DNA from: Ehretia macrophylla
Lineage: Eukaryota > Streptophyta > Magnoliopsida > Boraginales > Ehretiaceae
Direction: 5' to 3'
DNA: 64,000 nucleotides
NCBI GenBank assembly: GCA_037974665.1
Contig: CM075773.1
Coordinates: 51,870,917-51,934,916 of the forward strand
The position numbers and the translations under genes were made by a program. The notes below the pieces were generated by a model. It saw only the letters and a list, made by a program, of their open reading frames with translations, was not told the DNA's origin and did not search any database. Below are positions 36,896 through 48,984 of this stretch, piece by piece. Positions within the stretch are counted from its first letter, which is position 1; each line of letters starts with the position of its first letter.

Positions 36896-36900
36896 TGAGT

Positions 36901-37411
36901 CAAATCATGCAATTTGATGAGCCAAAAAGGTAGCTATTCCTCCTAACATTTTTACTCGTGCGTTTTTCAAAGACAAAATTTAAAGAAACATCTAATGTTC
37001 GCAATAATAAATGAGATAGCTCCATTACCATTTCACTACAAGCCATTCACATGATCATACCGATCCCTATGGAGTCATAGACATGCAAACGTACATCCTA
37101 TTAATAAATGACTTAAGACTTTTCGAAAATAGTTTTTTTTTTCATAATGTTATAATATTATTAGCGATACATAACAATTATACATTATTAATATAATTAT
37201 AATAAAATAATATTAACAATTCAAAATTATTAAATTCTATTCATGACGTTATGATGTTATGGTTTATACTCTCATCATTGCCCTGCCCTCATTTATGAAA
37301 CTCTTTACCAGTGCACCTCCCAACTGCAATATTTACCCTGGAACTCACGTCACTTATTTTGCCCCTCATTCTCATAATTGAGCTTCGCCCTTCATGTATA
37401 CGTATTTTACC
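36901..37411. other. AT-rich spacer without recognisable gene
   Basis: Follows the truncated 5' end of the LINE. Only short AT runs are seen. Confidence 0.6.
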
Positions 37412-37948
37412 GGGAAATAGCACATATAGTCCCTTTTATTCCCCTTTTTTATTTAATTAGTCCCCATTATTTTAAATAGTTTAAATTAGTCCCTTATGTT
37501 TTTAAAAAGTATCAATTTAGTCCCCAATATTGTCGAAAATTGTCAATTTAGTCTTTAATGTTTCTAAAAAGTGTTATTTTAGTTCCTGACGTCAAAATTG
37601 GTGTTAAATTGAACATAAATAAACAGTAACGTAGTGGATAAAATGATAAAAGTAATATAATATCTTAATAAAACATCAATTTAGTGGGTCAAATGGGGTT
37701 GGGTTCATCGGGATGGGGAAGGATTGGGGGTCATCGGCGGTAGAGAGTGGGGGCAGGGGTGGGCTGAGTAATTTAGTAATTTTAATTAATTTCTAAAGGT
37801 ATTTTAGTTATTTTATATATTTTCAGTTAAATAATTAACAGTAGAGTCTAAATTGACACTTTTTGGACACATTAGAGACTGGCCATTTAAAATGTTAGAT
37901 ACTAATTTGAAAAAATAGAAAACAATGAGGTTGTAGTGTAATTCTCCC
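37412..37948. mobile_element. Mutator-type MITE with 9-bp target duplication
   Basis: The element starts GGGAAATAGCACATATAGTC and ends with the imperfect inverse GAGGTTGTAGTGTAATTCTC followed by CC. It is flanked by TATTTTACC at 37403-37411 and 37949-37957, a perfect 9-bp direct repeat. The 537 bp include inverted AATTTAGTCCC/GGGACTAA-type subrepeats and no transposase. The 9-bp duplication is the mark of Mutator-superfamily insertion. Confidence 0.85.
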
Positions 37949-38435
37949 TATTTTACCACTAGTTATATACTTTCCAATGTTTGTACCCTTTCTAAGTTGC
38001 ATAGGAAATGCTTTAGCAGTAATTCTATTTGTCAAAAATTAGTTACAATAAGTTTAAAGTCCGCCCGCAAGAGTAGGTGAAATAGTCAAGTAGCGATTCA
38101 TTGTGACTAAGAGTTTTAAATTCAAACTTGTGTCTTGCCATTACATATATCATCTAACCCTTGACTTACTTAAACCACTTGTGCGCCCATGCAATGTGAG
38201 ATTAATTAACAAGCTATACATGGAAAGTAAAATGGTGCTGCTATATACAATATTTGTTACAGTTTTTGGTCTAGGCAATTGATTCAAGACGTGAGTAATT
38301 TGATTTCCATCGATTTCATGTTTCCTTAGCGGAATGTTCACAAATCTGGCATTGTCAGTGATGCTAATTAAATTAATTAGACGAGTTAATATTTAAAGTA
38401 TATTTTTTTAATGACGGAAATTTTCGATCAAAAGC
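37949..38435. other. Spacer without recognisable gene
   Basis: AT-rich sequence between the MITE and the triplicated unit. The 63-residue minus frame at 38150-38341 has no domain. Confidence 0.55.
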
Positions 38436-38716
38436 CCTTCGAGTTCTCACTAAGGCGCGAAATCTTATGATATATAATGCCGTTTAGAAAAAGTATAGTT
38501 TAAATTAAATAGAGCCAAACTTGTCGATTGAAATGACCCTAAAAAAATTAGTTGTGACTATTATTCACTCCTATCTACCCTCGTGCATTTCATCACTAAG
38601 TTAACCTCTTGGATTAAGTTAAAAATACAATTAACGAGGTGAATTAAAGCAGTCCCACCCTTAATTTAACATCTTGACGCCTTTCTGGGTATTTATTGCT
38701 AATGCATATCTGTAAA

Positions 38717-38724
38717 TATAAAAG
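38717..38724 (+). promoter_or_regulatory. TATA box in promoter copy 1
   Basis: TATAAAAG, followed 30-40 bp later by TCTTCACCATTGTCATC. The same arrangement recurs in copies 2 and 3. Confidence 0.45.
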
Positions 38725-39039
38725 TAGTCCCTGGCCAGGTCTTCACCATTGTCATCATCATCAATTGCTGGACACACACACAAAACAATCTGAAACCGGC
38801 CTTCGAGTTGTCGCTAAAAAAATGCTATGATACATAACGCTTTTCAAAAGAAGTATAGTTTAAATTACACAGGAACAAGACTTGTCGAAACTGACTCTAA
38901 AAAAATTAGTTGTATAATTATTATTCACTCTTATCCACCCTCGTACATTTCATCACTAAGCTAACCTCTTGGATTAAGTTGAAAATACAATAAGGAGGTG
39001 AATTAAAGCAGTCCCACCCTAATTAAGCATATCTGTAGA

Positions 39040-39047
39040 TATAAAAG
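39040..39047 (+). promoter_or_regulatory. TATA box in promoter copy 2
   Basis: TATAAAAG in the same position of the repeat unit as in copy 1. Confidence 0.45.
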
Positions 39048-39414
39048 AAGTCCTGGCCAGGTCTTCACCATTGTCATCATCATCAATTGCTGGACACACA
39101 CACACAAAACAATCGGAAATCTTTCGAGTTCTCACTACGGCGCCAAATTCAATGATACATAACGGTGTTCAAAAGTAGTGTAGTTTAAATATAATTGTAC
39201 AGGGACAAAACTTGTCGAAACTGACCCTAATTAAAAAATATTAGTTGTATGACTATTATTCATTCCTATTCACCCTCATACATTTCATCACTAAGCTAAC
39301 CTCTTGGATTAAGTTGAAAATACAATTAAGGAGGTGAATTAAAGCAGTCCCACCCTTAATTTAACATCTTCATGACACTCTTCTGGGTATTTATTGCTAT
39401 TGCATATCTGTAGA

Positions 39415-39422
39415 TATAAATG
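39415..39422 (+). promoter_or_regulatory. TATA box in promoter copy 3, likely used by the ABCB gene
   Basis: TATAAATG. It is the copy nearest the gene; a start about 30 bp downstream would give a 5' untranslated region of about 420 bp. Confidence 0.5.
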
Positions 39423-39867
39423 TAGTCCCTGGCCAGGTCTTCACCGTTGTCATCATCATCAATTGCTGCACACACACACACAAAAAAAACACAGAGATGA
39501 CCAAAATCTCTTAAAACCAATGCATAAAATCCCAAGAAACAGACAATTTCCTCCGCCAGGATGATTCATGCATCATAATTTAATGGATACAACTGTCCCC
39601 TCCTAAGATAATCTCTCCTTAAACACACTGATCAGCCACATTACTTCGTGTTTTGTTTTTTTATACAGTGAAAACCGAAACCACAGACCTCTAATTATAA
39701 CAAATCACGTTAGTTCGTATTTTTTAGCCCATCTTCGCATTCAAAAACATTCCATTAATTTCTTGCAGCTCCACTTTTCTCTCTTTCTTTTTGTATCAAC
39801 ACACACTACACATAGTGAGACATCTATATATTACACCAATCTTCTTAGCCATCTTTGTGCTCTAAAA

Positions 39868-42800
39868 ATGAACCACCAAGGTCGTCCATTTTCCATGGAT
39901 GCCTTAGATGATCAGAAACAGAAGAAAGAAGAAGAAGAAGAGAGCAAGAAAACACAAAAAGTATCATTCTACAAACTGTTTGCATTTGCCGATGGTTACG
40001 ATTACTTTTTGATGTTTGTTGGATCCATTGGTGCTTGTGTGCATGGTGCTTCCGTGCCTGTGTTCTTCATTTTCTTTGGCAAGTTGATAAACATCATCGG
40101 ACTTGCTTATCTTTTTCCTGCTCAAGCTTCTCATAAAGTCGCCAAGGTAATGTATAGTTACTTTACTACCATTTATCTTTCTCGTAATGTTTTGCTACAA
40201 GGGAATTTAAATCCTGTTCTAGCTAGCTAAGGGTCTTCCCAACACATTAAAGTACATCGTTTTCTTCCTAATGAAGCTGTCATTCTTGATTTGGGTGGTG
40301 CTTTCAGCTCACCGAGAATTCCTTTGCTCTCTAAAAATAGTAAAGAATTAGGCTAACTTTGATCTTTTTCGTAACTTCATGTTATAAGGAAATTCAAATC
40401 CCGTTTTAATCAAATTGTCAGTGTATCAGAATATTGTTCCGTTGGAAATTCCACCTTCTTGAATCAAAGAGAGACTATTTTGGATCATCAAAGCCTTACT
40501 TGAACCTCAAATTCAAAAGATAATAATGTTAACGACTTGCACTTTTTTTTTTCCCTTTATTTTTTTCAATTCCCTTAAAGCTTACAGCATTGAAATTATT
40601 CATGTTGCAGTACTCGCTGGATTTTGTATACCTGAGTGTGGTCATACTATTTTCATCATGGACAGGTACGAAAATATATAATAGTATGACATTTTTTCTC
40701 ATATATATATCTATATAAAATACGGTGTCATTTATGGGCAAGTAAAGTTGCAGTTCTCACTGACCTTGAGAACAAAACTATTAAAGAATGAGTTAAGATT
40801 GCATCTTTTGAAACTATGTATATATTTAAAGTATTTTTCGACTGAAAAATAATTTAGCCTCCACAAAAAAAAGTTATATAATCAAGGCAAAACCACTCAT
40901 AGGCCAGTGGAGCTGCAGCCTGTATTGACTCCAAAAGTAGAGCTATTAAAAAGTGAGTTGTAATTGTATTTTTTGAAAACATGTGTATTTCAAAAGTATT
41001 TTTTTACTGAAAAATTAATTCAACCCGAAAAAAATTATACGAGTATTAAATTATTTATTTTCAGCCCCGATATATAATGCTAATTAATGCTTTGAGCATG
41101 ATATATAGAGGTGGCCTGTTGGATGCATACGGGCGAAAGACAAGCAGCGAAGATGAGAATGGCTTATCTGAGGTCAATGCTAAATCAAGACATTAGCCTT
41201 TTCGACACCGAAGCTTCCACTGGAGAAGTTATTTCTGCAATTACTAGTGACATTATTGTTGTCCAAGATGCTATTTCTGAAAAGGTACGTGTTTAATTTC
41301 ACCACGTTACTATAATTTTTTAATCGTTAATAATAATGAAATGATGTAATAAAGAGGCCCTTCGTATAAAGGCAGTATTAAGTTTCCGACGGATTTGAGG
41401 TGGCAACTTCTATTTTTTCGGTGATACAGTCACATGAATGAAGCCTACAACTATATGTGGGACAGACTACACACACGTGTAAGAATCACTATCACGTATG
41501 AGAATCATTCCCATTCAGTCACCCAAATGCATTAATTGTTCGTTTGGCTAGTTGAATTGGGACTTTCTTTATATAATGTTTCGCTAATTACCTTGTTTCA
41601 TCTTAATTGTTAAGTTTGACAATAGAACACCTCACTTTTAAATGGGATCGTATGTTTTGAATTATATATTTTGGAGTTAGACATCTTTAATATTAATTTA
41701 AAAAACTTCTCATGAACATTTCTCGTTAATAAAAAAATAAAAATAAAAATATTTTACAATAGAAGTTCAGAAATTATCGTCCCCCACCCTTCCCTCCCTT
41801 TACTCCTACTTTTAAATTTTTATTTTCTAATCCTAATAGATAGTGAATAGGAAAATTTATCTTCTTTTTCATCTCAAATCATCTTTTATCACAATCCTTT
41901 TATCTTATAGCAAATAGACATTTAATTTCAATCGTATATTTATGAAAACTAACGACCATTAAATGGGCTTTAAAGTCGTTTGACATTGAAAAGAAGTGAA
42001 GAATCAAAGCTTGAAACATTGATATCAAGCTGCTATCCTCTTTGTGCATTCAATTTTATTGGCCTGTTGATTTTAAGGGTTGAATGTTAACACCTAATCC
42101 ATCATCTGCATTTTTTACATTCACTCTCGGAAATTGAAAAGGAAAATAAAAATTGTAACTTTCCGATCTGTTGTAGTCAGCCTTACGCTGTGTTTAACTG
42201 GCGAGTTTATTGTCTCCACGGTAGGACATGGTTTTCCTCTACTATTGCTGATCTAGGGCGATACTAAATGCTCTTTTTTTGTTCTCATTTATGGACTAGT
42301 TACGCTATAAATATAAAAGTTCTGTTGAGTGCCGGGTGGAGTAGTTGGAGTTTAAATAGCTTTCCTGAAATTCACATGAAATTCAATAATATGACAGATG
42401 TAAACTTAGCGAAAATATTCAATAATCAGATGATAAAGTTTTGGGTCCGGAAACTGCAATTACACGGTAATAGGACTCACATGACGTGAGCTCAATTTGT
42501 GGGTCAGCATCGCATGGTCCGGTTACCTAGACCCAATATTTTCTCTAACTGGAAACGGTTACCCTTCAATGAATGGTGGCGTACCCATTAAGTCTAGTTG
42601 AGTTGGGATAGGGTTCCTTAAGGTATTTCATGGCGAATTTTTTGTTAGATTTAACTAAGTTTTGACGACATAGGCTGAATTAATTTTTTTTTTAAAATAA
42701 TAGATATTAAATTGGTTAACTTTGAACAATATGAACAAATTTAAAATTTCCGGTAAAAAATAGAGATCATTTGTATAATTTTTCTTTTACCGAGAAACTA

Positions 42801-45800
42801 ATAGTTATACAGATTGAATCACGAATTATGATTTACCCAACCATTGGGAGTTGGCATGATTGACCAAGTACCGACGCCTTTCTGCATGCTATTAGAGGAG
42901 GATAAATCCCCTAGAATAATTATTGAGTAGGTTTACGCCAATCTTTCATATATATATATTTGTTTTTTTAGCAGAATAGGTACTTGCCATTATTTTCCAT
43001 TTCTTTTCTGTAATAATGAAGAGATGATCTTTTAGAATTTACGAAACTGAGAAAATAAAATCTAATTATTTTTTATCACGATCATAAAAATTTATTAGCC
43101 TTTTTTTTTAATCATCTTGGTGTATATCTATTTTTCTTTTCTTTTCCAGTGAATGAAAAAATGCAAATTTATTTATTAGTACAAGGTATAATTTCCCATA
43201 CGTTAGAATTTGAAATAGTCATCGCTTTCATAATTTTCACTAGTATTCTTTTGCAATAAAGTTTTATCCTCAATGTCAATTTAAGCCTTTTTGCTTCTTG
43301 CAATATCTATTTGAAGTTCATTAGTAGTGCATAAGCCAACAATTAGGCTAAAAGATAATGAATTACAACATATATTTCTATTTGCAAAAAGCACGATCAC
43401 CCTTTAAAACACGTGTACGACACTCATCCATAAGTATTATTGTGTCCAAAATTAAAGAATAAAAGTAAAAAGTATTGGACATATCGACACTTATGCAACA
43501 CATTCATCTTCGCATTCAATGTGTCTAAATGACAAAAGTAAACTCAAATTCTCCTGAATATTAGTGTGTCTCATATAGTTGCACAAGTATAAAGTGTCAC
43601 AGTTGATTTCATTAAACTCCAATTTGCAAAATTTAATTCACTCTAACTAGTCTCCAACTTCAGAAAAAAAAAAAAAAAAACAGTAGATACATTATAATGA
43701 TCAAGTAGTCATTTGTAGTAGGATTATATACGCAATACCATGATACTCCATTCCATATTGATTTTATAAGAGATTTGAGTTCAATTTCTTATAATGACTT
43801 AGGTTCTAACTGCTACCAACACGTGTTTAAACTTTTAGATTATAAGTTAATTAGACTTAATGTGTTGACAAGCTTGTAGTTGAAATTGGATCGTTACAAA
43901 TTCATTCCAAGTCTGAAGTCTTGAATGGTGCTGTATGGTGCAGGTAGGGAACTTCATGCACTACATTAGCAGATTTATAGCAGGTTTTGCTATAGGATTC
44001 AGCAGGGTGTGGCAAATCAGTCTGGTGACACTGGCCATTGTACCCTTGATTGCACTTGCTGGTGGTGTCTATGCCTATGTAGCCACTGGTCTTATTGCCA
44101 GAGTTCGTAAATCCTATGTCAATGCTGGAGAAATTGCAGAAGAGGTCTCTCTCTCTCTCTCCCCACACACAACACCCCCCCCCCCCCCCCCCCCCCCCAC
44201 CACCCCCCCGCCCCCATGGATCGAATATGTTCTTTAACAAGATTCATGCATGATTTGAGAAAATATGTATTGGTGAAATCTTCTATTTTGAATATTAGTA
44301 ACAAGTTTGCTATTTTCAAACATGAATTATTTATTATGTAACACACTGTAGTTACACATCGGACGACTATAATATAAGTGATCACTTTATAAACCGGATA
44401 TTGTCTTTTGGGCCAGTGTACTTGAGGAAGAACTGAAGACAGTTCTTTTCTCGAGATCTCGCCTTGTGGGCTTGAGTTCCAGGTCTGGAGCGTGACATAT
44501 TAGGGAGAACTTCGCTATATATACCATCAGCTAACAATTTTGCAATTTTTTTTCAGGTGGTTGGTAATGTGAGAACAGTGCAAGCATTTGTTGGAGAGGA
44601 AAGCGCTGTAAAATCTTACACTGCTGCTCTGGAGAATACTTACAAGTACGGGAAGAAAGCGGGGCTCGCCAAAGGTCTCGGACTTGGTACTCTCCACTGT
44701 GTTCTTTTTCTTTCATGGTCATTGCTGGTTTGGTTCACTAGCTTTGTTATTCACAAGGGTATTTCCAATGGAGGAGAGTCTTTCACCACTATGCTCAACG
44801 TTGTTATAGCCGGCCTGTAAGTCTTTTTTATCTGCACACTTTTAATTGTCTCACTGACATGATCGTTTTTCATATTCCCGCAATTTAAGTACATGCGAGA
44901 TCTAGAGATTTCCTTCTCGTAGTTGTAGAAGCAGTTATTTTGTTGGAATCCTTCTTTTCATTTCAAGGAATTGGTTAATCGCCCCGTAATAGAATAGAAA
45001 AGCAGATCATATTCAGTGAAAGAAAGAAGCAAATCAATATCTGCTCCAACACAGTATCCTTGTGGAATTAAAAGGAAAACTCAAGTATCTTTTGATGATC
45101 TGTAGGTCATTGGGGCAAGCAGCACCAGACGTTACAGCATTTATCCGGGCAAAGACAGCTGCCTATCCCATTTTTCAGATGATAGAAAGGAACACGGTCA
45201 GCAAAACCAGCTCCAAGAAATGTAGGAAACTGGATAAATTGGATGGCCACATTGAATTCAAGGATGTCCGTTTTAGTTATCCATCTCGTCCTGATGTGAT
45301 GATCTTCAACAAGCTCTGTCTTGACATCCCTTCTGGAAAGATCATAGCCCTTGTGGGAGGAAGTGGATCGGGGAAAAGCACAGTTATATCTTTGATAGAA
45401 CGCTTCTATGAGCCAATTTCTGGACAGATACGTTTAGATGGAATCGATATTAAGGAGCTTGATGTAAAGTGGCTTAGGCAGCAAATTGGGTTGGTAAATC
45501 AGGAGCCTGCTCTTTTCGCGACAACCATCAGAGAGAACATTCTATATGGAAAAGATGATGCCACCTTTGAAGAGATTACTCGTGCTGCAAAACTTTCGGA
45601 AGCATTAACCTTCATCAACAACCTTCCTGATAGATTTGAAACTCAGGTACTTTGTCAATTACATTTCTTTGTATATCCAGAAATATTTAATATGCTTAGC
45701 TGACAGAGTAGATGAATTTACGTATGGCGGCCCAGGTCACATAAGTAGAAAGAATTAACGGTCTTTTGGTTACATCTGCTTGCTTCTGTGCTGTAATTTC

Positions 45801-48800
45801 CGAGTTCCACCTTTACATTGGAAGAAGTAAAACTGAAAGACGAAAAATGCAGCAGAATCTCAATCCTTTGAGATTCGTGCTGTTTATTGATACTAATGTT
45901 CAAGAGGACTGTGTGATAAACAATGACATAATAGAGAACTTTAGTCATAAGAAATCTTTTGGAAAAAAACATAAGTTTCTCCAGAGTTACTAAGAGGTAC
46001 ATTTGCAGGTGGGCGAGAGGGGAGTGCAGTTATCTGGTGGACAGAAGCAAAGAATTGCAATATCGCGTGCCATAGTGAAGAATCCCTCGATACTTTTATT
46101 AGATGAAGCTACAAGTGCACTTGATGCTGAATCTGAAAAGAGTGTGCAAGAGGCTCTCGATCGAGTGATGGTGGGACGAACAACCATAGTCGTGGCTCAT
46201 CGCCTTTCCACCATTAGAAATGCCGATGTCATAGCTGTTTTCCAAAATGGTAAGATAGTTGAAACCGGAAGCCATGAAGAGCTAATTTCAAGACCAAAGA
46301 GTGCCTATGCATCTCTTGTTCAACTTCAAGAGGCAGCTTCCTTGCGTTGCATATCCTCACACGGACCTTCCATGGGACGACCACTCAGGTACCGGATTTA
46401 CTCACTGGAAAGTTTCCTACAAGTATATTCATGTTGTGCACAGAATCACTGGATTTGCTAAGAGATTCAAGAAACACACAAATAATATCTTTGTAGTCTC
46501 GTGACAAGCTCGCATTAGCATATTTTTGCAAATGCTGAACATCTTTATCAATTTTTAACTCTTCACTGTCTCTTCTTTTGAATTTTCTCCTCCATTACAG
46601 CATCAGGTATTCACGAGAAAGTAGCATTAAGTATTCACGTGAATTATCCCGGACAACAACAAGAAGTCGCGGTGCAAGTTTTCATTCTGATAGATCTTAT
46701 AGTCGAATTGTTGCTGATGGAGTGGAGAACATGAAGTCACCCCATATTTCTTCAAGAAGGTTGTATTCTCTGATCCGCCCGGACTGGATTTATGGAGCTG
46801 TTGGCACTGCTGGTGCATTTATAGCTGGAGCTCAGATGCCACTCTTCGCCCTTGGGGTTAGTCAGGCTCTTGTGTCTTACTACATGGACTGGGATACCAC
46901 ACGCCACGAAGTAAAAAAGATTTCTTTGCTCTTTTGCGGAGGTGCTATTATAACCGTTATTGTTCACGCCATTGCACATCTGTGTTTTGGGATAATGGGA
47001 GAGCGGCTGACTCTTCGTGTCCGCGAAAGGATGTTCTCTGGTAAAATGTGATCATAATTATTTTAGTTCAAAGCAGTAAACTATATATAAGTACAGTAAA
47101 TTTTAGAAAGGCATAGTTCATAAGGCTATATTCCTCAAAAGTTTCTGATATTCGGATGCAGCTATTTTGAGGAATGAGATTGGATGGTTTGATGATGTGA
47201 ACAATACAAGTTCGATGCTAGCATCGCGTTTGGAGAGTGATGCAACTTTGTTACGAACAGTGGTGGTTGATCGTTCTACAATTCTCTTACAGAACATAGG
47301 TTTGGTTGTCACCTCATTCGTCATAGCCTTCGTCTTGAATTGGAGGCTCACATTTGTTGTCATGGCCACATATCCATTGATCATCAGCGGTCATATTAGC
47401 GAGGTATGTCGCCTTCCATGTTATATCGAAAAGAATAACTTTCTGTATCGTTTTGTTGAATTAGTGTTTTCATTTTGTTCAGAAACTCTTCATGAAAGGC
47501 TATGGTTGTGATCTGAACAAAGCTTATCTAAAAGCTAATATGCTTGCTGGTGAGGCTGTGAGTAATATTCGAACTGTTGCTGCATTTTGCTCTGAGAAGA
47601 AAGTTCTGGACCTTTATTCTCACGAGCTTGTTGAACCTGCAAAGCGTTCATTTACTCGAGGACAGATCGCTGGGTTATTTTACGGAGTCTCTCAGTTTTT
47701 CGTCTTCTCATCATATGGCCTTGCCTTGTGGTATGTGATTTCAGTCTTTAGATCAACTGCAGTGTTTAGGTTAACACATAGCCACTCCAGATTGTCATTT
47801 TAAGGCGTTTTTTACACGAATCAATTCATTTGATAAGGTTCCATGTTTCTAAACTGGCACGTACGAACTATATCTTAACTTTGACAGGTATGGATCTGTT
47901 TTGATGGGGAAGGAGCTCTCCAGTTTTAAATCTGTCATGAAATCGTTCATGGTTTTGATCGTGACTGCGTTGGCAATGGGCGAGACACTGGCAATGGCCC
48001 CGGACCTCCTAAAAGGAAACCAAATGGTGGCATCAGTTTTCGAAGTGCTAGACCGAAGAACAGAGATACTGGGAGATGATGGAGAAGAGGTAACAAGAAT
48101 AGAGGGCATGATTGAACTCAGAGATGTTGAGTTTATCTACCCTTCAAGGCCTGAGGTTCTGATTTTCAAGGACTTCAATCTAAGAGTGCCTGCAGGCAAA
48201 AGCATGGCATTAGTCGGGCAAAGTGGTTCCGGCAAAAGCTCTGTGCTCGCCCTTATTCTGCGATTTTATGATCCGACATCTGGAAACGTAATGATCGATG
48301 GTAAGTTCCTCGATCAGATGATCTATTACTACGAAATGAAATAGCAAAGAATAAAAGGATGGCGCTTCACATTTTCAGATTTAACGCGTATGAAGTTTTC
48401 TACTCTCTGCATCAGTTTTTCTTTTCTTTTCCGTTTATGTTACAGGCAAAGACATTAAGAAGCTCAAGGCGAAGAGTCTCAGAAAACACATCGGCCTAGT
48501 TCAACAAGAACCGGCACTTTTTGGATCATCAATCTATGACAACATTCTTTATGGTAAAGAAGGAGCCTCGGAAGCAGAAGTGATCGAAGCAGCTAAACTT
48601 GCGAATGCACATAGTTTCATAAGCGCGCTTCCTGAGGGCTACTCAACCAAAGTTGGCGAGCGAGGAGTTCAACTCTCTGGTGGTCAGAAACAGCGAGTAG
48701 CCATCGCCCGAGCAGTACTAAAGAATCCTGCAATCTTGTTATTGGATGAAGCCACGAGCGCTCTTGACGTGGAGTCTGAGCGCATTGTGCAACAAGCGCT

Positions 48801-48984
48801 TGACAGATTGATGAAAAACCGGACGACAGTTATGGTGGCGCATCGGCTATCCACCATCCAAAATGCAGATCAAATATCTGTAATACAAGATGGGAAGATT
48901 GCAGAGAAAGGGACTCATTCTACACTGGTAGAGAACAAGGATGGAGCCTACTATAAGTTAATTAGCTTACAGCAACATCAGTAA
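39868..48984 (+). CDS. ABCB2-like: ABCB-type (P-glycoprotein/MDR-like) ABC transporter, 12 exons
   Basis: Full transporter with two membrane domains and two ATPase domains; ATP hydrolysis drives export across a membrane, probably the plasma membrane. Exons: 39868-40146, 40611-40665, 41109-41284, 43944-44144, 44557-44816, 45106-45646, 46009-46388, 46601-47040, 47162-47403, 47483-47730, 47888-48300, 48446-48984. They join in frame to 1257 codons plus stop, and every intron is GT-AG. Walker [10 protein letters not shown] (408-416) and GQSGSGKSS (1051-1059). Signature LSGGQ: 512-516 and 1155-1159. Walker B: LLLDEA around D536-E537 and D1179-E1180. H-loop: H568. The linker between the halves is Ser/Arg-rich. 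The first half closely resembles Arabidopsis ABCB2/ABCB10 ([35 protein letters not shown]). The substrate is unknown. The start codon sits in AAAAATGAA; no break is seen. Confidence 0.95.
41285..43943 (+). other. Large third intron of the ABCB gene
   Basis: The intron is 2.66 kb, much longer than the others (80-464 bp). I see AT-rich sequence with homopolymers and no recognisable transposon or RNA gene. Confidence 0.7.
44145..44198. repeat. CT repeat and C24 homopolymer at the start of ABCB intron 4
   Basis: The donor GT is followed at once by (CT)n (44147-44160), then CCCCACACACAACA, then 24 consecutive C (44175-44198), then further C-rich sequence to about 44215. Translated readings through this tract give a proline run that is not real protein. 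Confidence 0.95.

Larger units (their letters stand above)
12584..36900 (-). mobile_element. 5'-truncated LINE retrotransposon, split by the Copia insertion
   Basis: The reverse transcriptase part is at 35671-36895 and the C-terminal part at 12604-13467. They are separated exactly by the Copia element and its CCAAT target duplication, and the coding sense continues across the gap. On the minus strand the 3' end has AATAAA followed by an A-rich tail (T-rich on plus, 12580-12602). The N-terminal endonuclease and the start of the reverse transcriptase are missing, so it was 5'-truncated, as is common for LINEs. No convincing LINE target duplication was found by eye. Confidence 0.85.
38436..39488. 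repeat. Three tandem copies of a promoter-like unit upstream of the ABCB gene
   Basis: Copies start near 38436, 38801 and 39122 and measure about 365, 321 and 367 bp. Each begins TTCGAGTTCTCAC (or a close variant), includes CTTGTCGA..TGA.CCTAA, CTAACCTCTTGGATTAAGTT and GTGAATTAAAGCAGTCCCAC, and ends GTCATCATCATCAATTGCTG followed by a CA run. Copy 2 lacks about 40 bp in its second half. The region ends 380 bp before the transporter start codon. Confidence 0.9.

Noticed and set aside
39763..39867. Upstream in-frame extension of the ABCB protein
   Set aside because: It begins with a TTG rather than ATG, and the extra residues do not resemble ABCB N-termini; the ATG at 39868 fits the family.
43935..44237. 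ABCB frame running into a polyproline tail
   Set aside because: It is exon 4 read through its donor site into the C-rich intron; splicing to 44557 restores a normal ABCB protein sequence.
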